Shown here: positions 8,031 to 17,156 of the stretch, in pieces | Numbering within the stretch: position 1 is the first letter of the stretch | Layout of the letters: every line of letters starts with the position of its first letter | NCBI GenBank assembly: GCA_003598065.1 | Contig: QZKR01000046.1 | Coordinates: 1 to 53,806, forward strand | DNA: 53,806 nt | Reading direction: 5' to 3' | Source of the DNA: Myxococcales bacterium | GTDB lineage: Bacteria > Myxococcota_A > SURF-8 | Translations under genes and position numbers: made by a program | The notes under the pieces: generated by a model | The model's database searches: none | What the model saw: the letters and a program-made list of their open reading frames with translations, nothing else | What the model was told of the DNA's origin: nothing

Positions 8031-9278
8031 TTAGCCGGCCGCGCTTGCCGATTCTTTCTTTTTCTTCAACTCCATCGCCGCTTTGAAGCCTTTGTCGCGA
8101 ATCGTGCGCAGGGCGAGGCGGAACTTCGTGGACACATGGAAGCGGCGTCCGTAGCGGGCGAGCTTCGCCGGCTCGATGAGCAGGCCGAGGCCGGGCGTTT
8201 GTGGAACGTCGATCGTCCCGTCGCGGTTGACGAGAACGGGCGGGATGATGCCTTCGCGCGCCTCCGGGACGAGGCCCGGCGGTTCGAAGGGATATTCGAG
8301 AGGCTCGTCCTCTCCCCAGGCGGCGAAGGCGTGCAGGTTGACGATCAATCCGAGACCGTTGGACCAGGTGTGCGGCGAGAAGTCAAGCCCGCGCTTGCGG
8401 CACTCGTCCATGATTCGCCGCGATACGGTCAGTCCGCCGCAGAAGGTGGCGTCGGGCTGATACTTGTCCAGGCATTCGTGCTCGAAGAGCGGCAGGATCT
8501 CGTGCCAGTCGCCATGCAGTTCGCCGCCGGAAAGCGGCGTCTTGATGCGCCGGCGCAGTTCCGCCATGCCGCGCCAGTCGTGCATGTCGAGCGGCTCCTC
8601 GATCCAGGCGACGCCGAGTTCGTCGCAGGCGCGGCCGAAAGCGGTGGCGTATTCCAGATCCCAGATCGGGGTCGGGTCGATCAACGACACCGGCCAGCCC
8701 TGGTTGGCGTCAACGGCGATCGTGAAGGCGTCGCCCACCTCGCGGCGCACCTCGCGCAGAATGGTTACGTCGTCCTTGCGCGCCGGATCCTTGACACGCA
8801 ATTTGAGCGCATCGAATCCCATTTCGCGGATTTTGTCGAGCCACGGTTTGCGCGCCGCGAAGGACCGCACCTCGCCGGACGAGGCGTAGACCTTGACGCG
8901 CTCCACCGGCCGTTCCTCGGTCTGCAAAAGCTTGTAGACCGGTTTGCCGAGCTTCTTGCCTTTCAGATCCCAGAACGCCGCCTCGATCCACCAGTTGCGC
9001 CAGCCGAGGTAGCTCGCCTCGCGCAGGCGCTGGCGGACGGTCGTGAGATCGTCGGCCGACACTCCGAGCAGGAAGCCGCCGATCAGGTCGCCCAGGCCCT
9101 GCCTCTCGGTGCTGAAAGCCATGCCGGCCGAGAGACCCTCCAACCCGTCGTCGGTGTATAGCCGGATCAGCGTGAAGCGGTTGTGCGTTTGCGGGTAGCC
9201 GGGTATCCAGGACGGATAGAAGGGAGCGGGGTAGGGGACATCGACGTGGTACAACTCGATCCGTTCGATCCGGCTCAT
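8031..9278 (-). CDS. Enolase-superfamily enzyme (mandelate racemase / muconate lactonizing type)
   Basis: 415-aa enzyme of the sugar-acid dehydratase/epimerase group. The capping domain lies in residues 1-130 and the barrel follows. KLRVK provides the usual Lys on strand 2. VDANQGW (Asp), WIEEPL (Glu) and SGGELHG (Glu) are the three Mg2+ ligands, and FSPHTWSNGLG carries the C-terminal His. These fit glucarate, galactarate or mannonate dehydratase-like chemistry: proton abstraction alpha to a carboxylate. The exact acid sugar cannot be inferred. The next upstream frame is only an enzyme fragment, so the gene may be transcribed with the large lipoprotein gene at 9527. The C-terminal tail is Lys-rich. 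Confidence 0.9.
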   Translation of the reverse strand: MSRIERIELYHVDVPYPAPFYPSWIPGYPQTHNRFTLIRLYTDDGLEGLSAGMAFSTERQGLGDLIGGFLLGVSADDLTTVRQRLREASYLGWRNWWIEAAFWDLKGKKLGKPVYKLLQTEERPVERVKVYASSGEVRSFAARKPWLDKIREMGFDALKLRVKDPARKDDVTILREVRREVGDAFTIAVDANQGWPVSLIDPTPIWDLEYATAFGRACDELGVAWIEEPLDMHDWRGMAELRRRIKTPLSGGELHGDWHEILPLFEHECLDKYQPDATFCGGLTVSRRIMDECRKRGLDFSPHTWSNGLGLIVNLHAFAAWGEDEPLEYPFEPPGLVPEAREGIIPPVLVNRDGTIDVPQTPGLGLLIEPAKLARYGRRFHVSTKFRLALRTIRDKGFKAAMELKKKKESASAAG

Positions 9279-9341
9279 GGTCCACCTCGTTTCGTTGCGC
9301 GGAACACACCCATCATAACCGGAATCACGAGGCAGGCAACT

Positions 9342-9530
9342 TTATCCGATCGGATAGCCGAGCCGCTGGCCCTGCCATTTAAGGAACGGGCCGGTGATGC
9401 CCGCAATCAGCACCGGCGCGGCGAACGCGTGACCGGCGTAAGCGGCGCGCGGGTCGATGTCGTCGAGCGCCGTCTCGCGGAACAGCGCGAGGTGGTCTTT
9501 TTTGCGCTTCTCGATTTGATCCTCGGTCAT
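9342..9530 (-). pseudogene. Short remnant resembling type-2 isopentenyl-diphosphate isomerase / FMN-dependent alpha-hydroxy-acid enzyme
   Basis: 62-aa frame whose ATG overlaps the stop of the upstream lipoprotein gene (ATGA), so it is positioned for coupled translation. RKKDHLALFRETALDDI resembles the N-terminus of type-2 IDI, and AGHAFAAPVLIAGITG resembles the later FxAPxxIxxMTG strand. The roughly 20 residues normally between them are missing, as is the whole remaining barrel (family about 340 residues). The last 15 residues look unrelated. Probably an internally deleted and truncated gene, although a real 62-aa peptide cannot be excluded. Confidence 0.5.
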
Positions 9531-11623
9531 TTCGCCGCTTCGTCGCCGGCTTCCGGTGTAAAGATCCAGTAGTCGCCGCCCAGATAGGTCAGGCCGTCCA
9601 GTTCGACGCGAGCGCGGCAGACGTAGCGCTTGCCCGGCTCAAGATCGGCCAATTCCACCGTCTGCTCGACGCCGGCCGGAACGACGCCGGCTTCGACGGT
9701 CTGTCCGTAGTCGGGGATCTCCAGGCCGTAATCGATCGTGACGCGGGCTTCGCGGTCAATCCGGAAACGAACAACAACGCGATCCGACGCAGGCTGTTCG
9801 AGAGCCAGCGGCGAAATTTTCAATGGGTCGGGCATGGCCGCTGTCGCGCCGGCGGGGGGCGTCGTGCTGCTCAAAAACTGTGCGATCCGCGACGGACCGG
9901 CCGGCGAGGCGTCGGCCAAGCCATCGTCGATCATCGCCTGGCGAATCGCGCCGAGTTCCCGGTGCGCCCAGGCCGCCCAGGCGGGCGGCAGCGGGTCGTC
10001 GGCGTGCAAGGGGGCTGCGCGCGTAGCCCAGATAAACAGTTTCACCGCCCGCCACGCCTCGGCGGCGTATTTCTGATGTTTCAGCCGGCGAAGCAGATCG
10101 GTCCATTGCTCGGGCGCAAGCGAATCGGCCAGCGGTTCGGCGTCGGCGAGGCTTTGCTCCGCAAGCTCGACCGCCTCGGTCCCTTCCTGCCAGACCGCAA
10201 TCACCGTCTGCCGGTCGGGCTTGTCGAGCGCATCCCAGATCGACTGCCAATCGGGGTCCCACTTCGGCATTTCGCCCCGATCGTAGAATTGGTCGAGAAC
10301 GACTCCGTCGGGCAGGTCGCTTCCCTTCTCCAGCGCCCAGATGCCGAGCACATAGTGCGATTTAAGCCGAATGGGAAACGTCAGCTTGAGCACTTGCTCG
10401 ATGATGGTCTGGCCTTCGTCGCCGGGGTTCAGGCCGTAGAAAGAGGCGATGAATTCGTCCCAGATCGATTCCAAAGGTTTATGGATGTCCTTCAACAGTT
10501 CGCTGATGGCGTAGACGTTGACCTCGTTCGGCGTGCCCAGGGCGTGCTCGGAACCACGCTGAACGCGGATGACCGCTCCGATGCCGTTGCGGTCCCAGAG
10601 ATGCTTGAGCCGATACCGGAAATAGCCCGGCGAGCAGAAGGGCAGGGTGGACAGGCCGTAATATTCGCCGGCTACGTCATCCTCCAGGACCGAAGGATGC
10701 GGACCGATCGCGCCGCCGCAGGGATCGTGCGGGTGATAGGGCTGCCAGTCCTGCACGGGTCCCTTGTGCATGCCGGCGAACTCGACGCCCTGAACGGCGG
10801 CGAGCCCCTGCGAATGCCAGCCGATTTCGGCAGGCTCGTGGACGAAGGTGCGCACGAGCATCGTTTTGCCGAGTTCGTTGACGATCGTTCCGCCGACCTT
10901 CTCCGTGAGGATGCGAATGCGCTCCTCGTTGGGGGGCGACTCCCAAGCCGGAAGATCGTAATTTTCCGCGCACCAGTCGCAGGTGCAGATCGTGAACCAG
11001 GGCGGATTCGGCGCGGAGCCGAACATCAGCACCACGCCGTCCACGTCCGGGATGCGGGCCAGTCCGTCGCGATAGGCCTGCGAGCGCGCTTCCCATACCG
11101 GATCGTCGGGGGCGTAGCAGACGCCGGGGCCGGCGGCGGAGAATTCGTGCGCCCAGATGAAGGCTTTCATGCCGTAGTCGTGCGCCAGGGCGATGCCCAT
11201 GTTGAGCGTCTCGATGCGTTGCAAAACTTCCGAGCCATCGCCGAGAATGTCTTCGATGTTCATGATCAGGTCGTGCGAAAGCTGGACGTGGTTGACGCCG
11301 TAATCGGCGGCGGTTTCGATCGTCGCCCGCACGGCCTCCGGATCGGAATCGAGCAGAATCCAGCCGTTGATGATCGTGTAGTCGTCGCGGTCGAATTCCC
11401 ATTCCGCCTCGCTGTCGTCGTCCCTGTCGGCGATCTCCTCCTCGCCGTCTTCCTCTGCGGCGTCGCCGTCCTCGTCCAGCAATTCGGAATCGTCGTCCGG
11501 CTCGATTTCTGCATCGCCGTCTGTCGGCGGCGCGTCGTCTGCCGAGTTGGAGCAGGCCGCGACAAGCAGCACGGCCAGAAGGGAAACGGCGCACAAGGTC
11601 GGGAGAGACAGCCTAGCGTGCAT
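9527..11623 (-). CDS. Large lipoprotein, TIM-barrel glycosidase-like with C-terminal Fn3-like domain; function unknown
   Basis: 698 aa from the ATG at 11623, chosen because AGGT lies about 10 nt upstream and the signal peptide starts there. The signal ends at LLVAAC (Cys24), followed by a D/E-rich linker to about residue 75. The central region reads like a TIM barrel (INGWILLD, NHVQLSHD, KAFIWAHEF, VDGVVLMFG, VRTFVHEPAEIGWH) and has a CTCDWC cysteine cluster near residue 205. This resembles glycosidases of the GH20/GH67/GH115 type only in outline. The last 90 residues look like a fibronectin-III-type sandwich (LEPGKRYVCRARV). I do not recognise the family. The export signal and neighbourhood suggest polysaccharide handling. 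Confidence 0.85.
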   Translation of the reverse strand: MHARLSLPTLCAVSLLAVLLVAACSNSADDAPPTDGDAEIEPDDDSELLDEDGDAAEEDGEEEIADRDDDSEAEWEFDRDDYTIINGWILLDSDPEAVRATIETAADYGVNHVQLSHDLIMNIEDILGDGSEVLQRIETLNMGIALAHDYGMKAFIWAHEFSAAGPGVCYAPDDPVWEARSQAYRDGLARIPDVDGVVLMFGSAPNPPWFTICTCDWCAENYDLPAWESPPNEERIRILTEKVGGTIVNELGKTMLVRTFVHEPAEIGWHSQGLAAVQGVEFAGMHKGPVQDWQPYHPHDPCGGAIGPHPSVLEDDVAGEYYGLSTLPFCSPGYFRYRLKHLWDRNGIGAVIRVQRGSEHALGTPNEVNVYAISELLKDIHKPLESIWDEFIASFYGLNPGDEGQTIIEQVLKLTFPIRLKSHYVLGIWALEKGSDLPDGVVLDQFYDRGEMPKWDPDWQSIWDALDKPDRQTVIAVWQEGTEAVELAEQSLADAEPLADSLAPEQWTDLLRRLKHQKYAAEAWRAVKLFIWATRAAPLHADDPLPPAWAAWAHRELGAIRQAMIDDGLADASPAGPSRIAQFLSSTTPPAGATAAMPDPLKISPLALEQPASDRVVVRFRIDREARVTIDYGLEIPDYGQTVEAGVVPAGVEQTVELADLEPGKRYVCRARVELDGLTYLGGDYWIFTPEAGDEAAK

Positions 11624-11707
11624 GGAAGATACCTCGCTCACTGGGAATTACCGCCCCATGATAATGGAATCGCGCCAAAGTGCAATTCGGCGAAAGTTGG
11701 CGCGCCA

Positions 11708-12409
11708 TTAAATCATGGGAGAACTCGGCGGGCTCTTGGCAGAGAGGTCGAAGCTCAGGATCGGCCAACCCCTCGTTTCGGCATGACGTCGCAAGGCGAG
11801 TTGCGGCTCGACGACGAACGGATGGCCGACGCTTTCCAACAGCGGCAGATCGGAGACATGGTCGCCATAGGCGTAGGAATGGGTAAGATCGATGCCGACG
11901 GTTTCGGCCAGCTCTCTGGCGCGGCGCACCTTCACGTCGCCGACGCAGATCTCGCGGACGGTCCGGCCGGTGAGAATGCCGCCGGCATCCGTCTCCAGAT
12001 CGGTGCAGATCAGGTGGTGGAAGCCGAGGTCGCGGACGACGGGCGTCATAAGATAGCGCACCGAACCGGTGAGCAGGACAAGCACGTGCCCGGCCCGGCG
12101 ATGCGCTTCCAGTCTCGCGAGCGGCGTCGGCGCGAGACGCGGCTTGATATAGGTGCGGTAATACTCGTCCGCCTCGCTCTCGAATTTCGACAGCGGCTGG
12201 CCCTTGTAGAAGGTGAGCAGGATGCGGCCCATGCGTTCGGCGGAAAGCCAGTTGCGTTTGAAAAGCGTATTGGCCGAGACGACGCGCAGCAGGTAGCGCC
12301 AGGACACCTCGCCGCGTTCCCACATATAACGGATGCCGATCTTCGCTCCGTCTCCGGCGAGGAGCGTGTTGTCGAAGTCGAAGAAGGCGGCGATGGTCGA
12401 TGGCGTCAT
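11708..12409 (-). CDS. HAD-superfamily subfamily IB phosphatase (SerB-like)
   Basis: 233-aa cytoplasmic phosphohydrolase. Motif I is FFDFDNTLL (nucleophile Asp11 and acid Asp13), motif II is VLLTGS, motif III is the Lys in GDVKVRRA, and motif IV is YGDHVSDLPLL. This matches the HAD-IB hypothetical group related to phosphoserine phosphatase. Candidate substrates include small phosphomonoesters; some relatives hydrolyse phospholipid head-group phosphates. It lies 30 bp downstream of thiD on the same strand and is probably co-transcribed with it. Confidence 0.9.
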   Translation of the reverse strand: MTPSTIAAFFDFDNTLLAGDGAKIGIRYMWERGEVSWRYLLRVVSANTLFKRNWLSAERMGRILLTFYKGQPLSKFESEADEYYRTYIKPRLAPTPLARLEAHRRAGHVLVLLTGSVRYLMTPVVRDLGFHHLICTDLETDAGGILTGRTVREICVGDVKVRRARELAETVGIDLTHSYAYGDHVSDLPLLESVGHPFVVEPQLALRRHAETRGWPILSFDLSAKSPPSSPMI

Positions 12410-12439
12410 CTTGGAGTGAGAAAAAGCGACGGTCGCTCG

Positions 12440-13252
12440 TCAGGAGTGGAAGATTTTCATCTGACCCGTTGGATCGATCAGGTCGTGATCGATCAGCCGC
12501 GTCAGCAGGCGTTTGGTCGCCTTCACCGCATCCAGAAGCGGCAATCCCTTCGCGAGATGGGCGCAGAGCGCCGCCGAATAATGGCAGCCCGAGCCATGAA
12601 TATCGCCCACGGCCCGGCGGGGCGTTTTCATCCATTCGATGTGATGGCCGTCGTAGAAGAGATCCCACGCCCCCTCGCGCAGGCCGTCTCCGGCGGTGAG
12701 CACTACTGCCTTCGTGACGGTAGGCACAAGCCTGGCCGCCGCCGCTTCCATGTCGGCCATGGTCGTAATCGTCATGTCGGCGAGCCAGGCGGCTTCCTCC
12801 AGGTTGGGCGTGATGACAGCCGCCAGCGGCAGCAGGTTTTTACGCAAGTAGGCCACGGCGTCTTTTTCGACGAGCCACATGCCGCGCGTCGGCAGCATCA
12901 CCGGATCGACGACGAGCGGCAGCGGATTGGCTTTCAACTTCTGGACGATCGCCTGCGCCAGTTCTTTGTTCGGGATCTGGCCGGTCTTTGCGGCGGCGAT
13001 CTTGAAATCCTCGAAGACGCTGTCGAGTTCCTGCTTCAGGGCGGCTTTCGACGCGGGGTGAATCCCTTTGACGCCGCGCGTGTTCTGCGGCGTCAGCGCC
13101 GTGAGGCAGGAAAGGCCGTAGGCTCCGAGCCGCCGGAAGATGCGCAGGTCCGCCGTCGCACCCGCGCCGCCCGTGGGGTCCAGGCCGGCGATCGTCAGGC
13201 AAAATAAAGGCGCTGGGGCCTTGGCCGCCGAAGGTTTGCGGGTCTTCGCCAT
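12440..13252 (-). CDS. thiD: Hydroxymethylpyrimidine / phosphomethylpyrimidine kinase
   Basis: 270-aa ribokinase-fold enzyme that phosphorylates HMP and HMP-P for thiamine diphosphate synthesis. Family signatures: IAGLDPTGGAGATADLRIF near the N-terminus, TALTPQNTRGV, VVDPVMLPTRG, and the ATP-site/anion-hole region GDIHGSGCHYSAALCA near the C-terminus. The start at 13252 is supported by GGAG 6 nt upstream; the longer frame from 13366 runs into the intergenic region. A standalone ThiD without a fused ThiE. No TPP riboswitch is visible upstream. It is followed by the HAD phosphatase gene. Confidence 0.93.
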   Translation of the reverse strand: MAKTRKPSAAKAPAPLFCLTIAGLDPTGGAGATADLRIFRRLGAYGLSCLTALTPQNTRGVKGIHPASKAALKQELDSVFEDFKIAAAKTGQIPNKELAQAIVQKLKANPLPLVVDPVMLPTRGMWLVEKDAVAYLRKNLLPLAAVITPNLEEAAWLADMTITTMADMEAAAARLVPTVTKAVVLTAGDGLREGAWDLFYDGHHIEWMKTPRRAVGDIHGSGCHYSAALCAHLAKGLPLLDAVKATKRLLTRLIDHDLIDPTGQMKIFHS

Positions 13253-13280
13253 CGTCAACTCCGTTGGCGGAAGAGAGAGG

Positions 13281-14753
13281 TCATTGTTGGCAGGTGCAGA
13301 ACTGGCCCTGGGAGCCGAACCGGCTGCACTCCCACTGCGAACCGAACATGTCCCGGCAGTCCCCATCGCTTGAGCAGGGCATCGTGCAGTAGTTGCCCTG
13401 CGTGACGCAGGCCGATTCCTCCGGGAAGCCGATCGCCTCGCAGTCCGCGCCGCGCTCGCATTCGCCGCCCGGGCATTCCGACGGCTGCGGCCCGTCTTCG
13501 CAGCCGCACTGGCCGTCGGCCAGGCAGATGAATGGTTCCGGGCATTCGTCGTTTCCGCACTCGGCCGTGCAGTAGCCAGGCTCGAACATGCCGGCGTCCG
13601 GATCTTTCACGCACTCCATGCCGTAATCCGGACAGGGATTCAGAAAATCGATCGGCACGGGCTGACACTCGACGAGCGCGCAGAGCGGTCCCCCGTCGGG
13701 AGTCGGGTCGCAATCGTTGCCCTGGCCATCCTGGTCGTTGTCTTCCTGATCCTCGTTGCTGGCGTAAGGGCAGTTGTCGCAAGCGTCGCCGACGGGGTCT
13801 TCATCCGAATTCGTCTGGGCCTGGTTTGTAGTGTAGGGGCAATTGTCGCAGGCGTCGCCGTGCATGTCGTTGTCCGAGTTCTGCTGCGAGAAGTTGGCCG
13901 CCTCGGGGCAATTGTCGCAGACGTCGCCGACGCCGTCGTCGTCCTGGTCTTCCTGTTCGGGATTCGGATCGTTCACGCAGTTGTCGGCGTCGTCGGGTCT
14001 GCCGTCGCCGTCGCGGTCGTCCGGAACGTCGCCATCCGGAAAATCGCCATCGGGGAAATCGCCGTCCGGAAAGTCGCCGTCCGGGATGTCGCCGTCTGGG
14101 AAATCTCCATCCGGAACGTCTCCATCTGGAAAATCTCCATCCGGGAAATCGCCATCGGGAATGTCGCCATCCGGGAAGTCGCCATCGGGAACGTCGCCAT
14201 CATCAGGGAAATCGCCATCGGGAATGTCGCCGTCCGGAAAGTCGCCATCGGGCAGATCGCCATCCGGCAGGTCGCCATCAACGGGCAGCGAGGCGCAGAC
14301 GCAGGCGTCGTTGCAGTATTCGTCCGGCGGGCAATCGACGTCCGCGAAACATTCGCTTTCCTCCGGGCAGACGTCGGGTATGTCGCCGTCCGTCGGTTCG
14401 ATGGCCACGCAGGTATTGGCGAAGCAGATTTCCTCGCCCGCGCAATCGTCGTCGGTGCGGCACTCGACGTCTTCGACGGGGATGCAGCAAAGTCCGTCGT
14501 TGCACGTTTCGCCGTCGGTGCAATCGCTCTCTTCAAGACATTCCGGAGGATCACAGAATTTCGGGTCCGGAATCTCGACGTCGCCATCGCCCAGCGACGG
14601 CTCCTCGCAGACGCCGCGGTCGGCGCAGATCAGACCGCTCGGGCAGTCGCTGTCGGTTCGGCAATCCGTGAAGCTCGACCCTACCTCGGCCTCGCACGCC
14701 ACGAAAAAAGCCGCCAGCACGACCAACAGTGCCCACGCCGATCTGGTACGCAT
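13281..14753 (-). CDS. Cys-rich lipoprotein with PDGD pentapeptide array and thrombospondin type-3 repeats
   Basis: 490-aa predicted surface lipoprotein (signal ending FFVAC, Cys20). Residues about 25-155 hold Cys-rich modules of the CxxDSDCPSGLIC kind (repeated dC..g..C). Next come about 17 xPDGD pentapeptides where x is L, F, I or V. Then there are Ca2+-binding thrombospondin type-3-like repeats (DxDxDGxxDxxDNC) to about residue 360, and a second Cys-rich stretch. Such proteins are typical of Myxococcota and related bacteria and act as extended, calcium-stabilised stalks or adhesins. No enzymatic domain is seen. It is divergent from coaX with a 182-bp gap. Confidence 0.88.
   Translation of the reverse strand: MRTRSAWALLVVLAAFFVACEAEVGSSFTDCRTDSDCPSGLICADRGVCEEPSLGDGDVEIPDPKFCDPPECLEESDCTDGETCNDGLCCIPVEDVECRTDDDCAGEEICFANTCVAIEPTDGDIPDVCPEESECFADVDCPPDEYCNDACVCASLPVDGDLPDGDLPDGDFPDGDIPDGDFPDDGDVPDGDFPDGDIPDGDFPDGDFPDGDVPDGDFPDGDIPDGDFPDGDFPDGDFPDGDVPDDRDGDGRPDDADNCVNDPNPEQEDQDDDGVGDVCDNCPEAANFSQQNSDNDMHGDACDNCPYTTNQAQTNSDEDPVGDACDNCPYASNEDQEDNDQDGQGNDCDPTPDGGPLCALVECQPVPIDFLNPCPDYGMECVKDPDAGMFEPGYCTAECGNDECPEPFICLADGQCGCEDGPQPSECPGGECERGADCEAIGFPEESACVTQGNYCTMPCSSDGDCRDMFGSQWECSRFGSQGQFCTCQQ
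14021..14282 (-). repeat. 15-bp tandem array encoding (L/F/I/V)PDGD
   Basis: About 17 units of 15 bp within the coding sequence. There is a higher-order period of 25-30 residues (V-F-I-F-F order repeated), which implies block duplication. One unit has an extra Asp (FPDDGD). Synonymous third positions vary between units. Confidence 0.9.
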
Positions 14754-14935
14754 GTCTGCCTCCGAGGGATTAATGAAGAATCCATCTTCTTTTTAGATTT
14801 CCCCGCTCGCACTGTCAACAGCTTTCGGTGGACAGACGTAAAGTCAAGCGGCGCGAAGCAAAGGGGAATTCCATTTGCAGGGTCCGGGCGTTGTGGTATT
14901 TTGGCCGCGACAAAACCGGTTTCGGGGTTTCCGCC

Positions 14936-15703
14936 ATGCTGATGGTGATCGATATCGGCAACACCAACATCGTGCTCGGGCTTTATGAAGGCTCGACGCT
15001 TGTCCATGCCTGGCGGATCGCCACCAAAAACAACAAAACCGACGACGAATACGGCGCTCAAATCAAGCAGTTTTTCGCCTTGGCGGAATTGGATGGGACG
15101 AATCTCGAAGGGGCGATCATCGCTTGCGTCGTGCCTCCCCTTTTGGACGTCATCGAGCGGATGTGCAAAAAATACTTCGGACTTGAGCCGATCGTCATCG
15201 GCCCCGGGTCGAAAACCGGCATGCCCATCCTCTACGACAACCCGCGCGAGGTCGGCGCCGACCGGATCGTCAACTCCGTGGCCGGCTTCGCCAAGTGGAA
15301 GCAAGGCCTGATCCTCGTCGATTTCGGCACCGCCACGACCTTCGATTGCGTCTCGCCGAAAGGCGAGTACATGGGCGGCGTGATCTGTCCCGGCATTGGC
15401 ATTTCGGCCGAAGCGCTCTTCCTGCGCGCCTCGAAGCTTCCCCGGATCGAGATTTCCGCGCCCAAGGCCACGATCGGCAAGACGACCGTCGATTCCATGC
15501 GCGCCGGGCTCGTATACGGATACGTGGCGATGGTGGACGGTCTGGTGCATCGAATCAAGGCGGAGATGCCTTTCGCTCCCAAGGTGATCGCCACGGGAGG
15601 GCTGGCCGCGGTGATCGCCAAGCATTCCACCACCATCGAGGGAGTGGACGACACGCTGACTCTCGAAGGATTGAGGCTGCTCTATGAGCTCAACCGAAAA
15701 TGA
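14936..15703 (+). CDS. coaX: Type III pantothenate kinase
   Basis: 255 aa, the usual length. It catalyses ATP-dependent phosphorylation of pantothenate, the first step of CoA synthesis, and is insensitive to CoA feedback in characterised members. Motifs: [10 protein letters not shown] (phosphate-binding), [11 protein letters not shown] (pantothenate site), DFGTATTFD, and IATGGLA near the C-terminus. The start at 14936 is chosen because the conserved DIGNTN begins five residues in; the frame upstream is not family sequence and the ribosome site is weak. The 3' end overlaps the next gene by 20 bp, implying co-transcription with the acidic protein and LonB. Confidence 0.95.
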   Translation: MLMVIDIGNTNIVLGLYEGSTLVHAWRIATKNNKTDDEYGAQIKQFFALAELDGTNLEGAIIACVVPPLLDVIERMCKKYFGLEPIVIGPGSKTGMPILYDNPREVGADRIVNSVAGFAKWKQGLILVDFGTATTFDCVSPKGEYMGGVICPGIGISAEALFLRASKLPRIEISAPKATIGKTTVDSMRAGLVYGYVAMVDGLVHRIKAEMPFAPKVIATGGLAAVIAKHSTTIEGVDDTLTLEGLRLLYELNRK

Positions 15704-17132
15704 GCGTTTTCCCGAAGACCCGGCCGACGGCCTCTTGGACGCCGTTCCAGACGAGGAAAAAAAGGGCGAAGAGGAAAAAGGCGCCGGCGAGGGAGAAGAA
15801 GCTGAAATAGAGGAAGCCGAAGACGCCGAGGAAGCCGAGGACGCCGAGGACGCCGAAGCCGCCGAGGAAGATGAGGAGCCTGAGGAAGAAGACGAGGCTG
15901 AAGCCGAGATCGAGGAATCCCCGGAAGAAGCGCTCGCCGGTCTGGGCGGCGTGGAAATCGTCTACAAGCCGCTCGACCAGTCGGAAATCCCTCCGAGTTT
16001 GATGAAGCACCTCAAGCCGCAGGCCAACGACGCCCGGCGGCTGATTCTCGCGCGCAACCTCATTCCTTTGCCGCCGCGCGAGATGGCGCTTGTCCTCTAT
16101 TGCCTGATGGACGACGAACTCCCCGCCGTCCGCGAAGCGGCGGAGACGAGCTTCGACGACCTGCCGCCGCCGCTGTTGCGCACGCTCGCCGGCATGGACC
16201 TGCCGTGGAAAGTGCTCGATTACATCGCTCGGGCGCATTACGACGAGTCCGACCCGCACAAGATCCTGGAGACCATGATTCTCAGCGCGGCGACGGGCAC
16301 GGAAACGATGCTGCTTCTGACGCGCATCTCCCCGCCCACGATTCTCGACCTCATCGCCAACAACCAGGCGCGGTTGATGCGCACGCCGCTGGTGATTTTC
16401 GAATTTCCAAAGAACCCCAGGGTCACGATCAGCATCCTCTCGCGCGTGCTCGAATTCGCCCGCCGCCAGAGACTCGTCACCGCCGACCAGGAAAATCGCT
16501 TCATCGACCAGTTTTTGGGCAAAACCGAACTGGTCGCCGATTCGATCAAAATCGAGCAGGTGGTTCACCAGGTGACGGTTCCGAGCGGAGGCGTGGACTG
16601 GGAATTTCCTTCGTTCATGACCAGCGAGTTCGAGGCCGATCTGGATCTCAACGCCGAGGCGAGCCGCATCGAAGAGAAAATCAAGTCCAAGCTCAACCTG
16701 CGCGACCTCATTCGGCGAATGTCCGTACCGCAGAAGATGCGTCTGGCGGCGCGCGGCAACATGGAAGCGCGCAACATTCTGATTCTCGACGCCCTGCCGC
16801 TGGTGTGCAAGGAAGTACTCAAAAGCCCGCGGCTGACGCTCACCGAGATCGAGCGCGCCTCGGAGATGCGCACGATCGACCCGGAAGTCCTCGAAAGCAT
16901 CTCGAAGATGGCCAACTTTACGCGCCATTACGCCATCCGTCACGCCCTCGTGCGCAATCCGAAGACGCCTCTCCATATCGCCAGCAAGTTGATGCTCACC
17001 TTGCAGGAGAAGGACATCAAGAACATTTCCAAGAGCCGGGCCGTGACGGCGGCTATCCAGAACATCGCCCGCCAGAAGATCGCGGCTCAGGACTCGCGCC
17101 GCAAAAAACGCCAGAAAGCGAAGAAAAAATAG
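15684..17132 (+). CDS. Uncharacterised protein: acidic N-terminal tract plus alpha-helical repeat domain
   Basis: 482 aa. Residues about 20-80 are nearly all Glu, Asp and Ala (many EDAEEAED-like repeats). The remainder is rich in predicted helices with HEAT-like spacing ([26 protein letters not shown] is split over one such unit), and the tail is strongly basic ([11 protein letters not shown]). No catalytic motif is seen. It overlaps coaX by 20 bp and is followed 24 bp later by a LonB-like protease, so it may be an adaptor or substrate-handling partner; that is inference from position. I do not recognise a named family. Confidence 0.85.
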   Translation: MSSTENERFPEDPADGLLDAVPDEEKKGEEEKGAGEGEEAEIEEAEDAEEAEDAEDAEAAEEDEEPEEEDEAEAEIEESPEEALAGLGGVEIVYKPLDQSEIPPSLMKHLKPQANDARRLILARNLIPLPPREMALVLYCLMDDELPAVREAAETSFDDLPPPLLRTLAGMDLPWKVLDYIARAHYDESDPHKILETMILSAATGTETMLLLTRISPPTILDLIANNQARLMRTPLVIFEFPKNPRVTISILSRVLEFARRQRLVTADQENRFIDQFLGKTELVADSIKIEQVVHQVTVPSGGVDWEFPSFMTSEFEADLDLNAEASRIEEKIKSKLNLRDLIRRMSVPQKMRLAARGNMEARNILILDALPLVCKEVLKSPRLTLTEIERASEMRTIDPEVLESISKMANFTRHYAIRHALVRNPKTPLHIASKLMLTLQEKDIKNISKSRAVTAAIQNIARQKIAAQDSRRKKRQKAKKK

Positions 17133-17156
17133 GGAGTCGATCATCAACCTTCCACG

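Noticed and set aside
9962-13207. 1,081-aa open frame on the plus strand
   Set aside because: Antisense to the lipoprotein, HAD and thiD genes; Arg/His/Asp-rich with no domains.
14021-14282. CRISPR-like array
   Set aside because: The repeats are contiguous 15-bp coding units without spacers and encode PDGD in frame. No cas genes are present, and there is no spacer-type structure elsewhere in the window.
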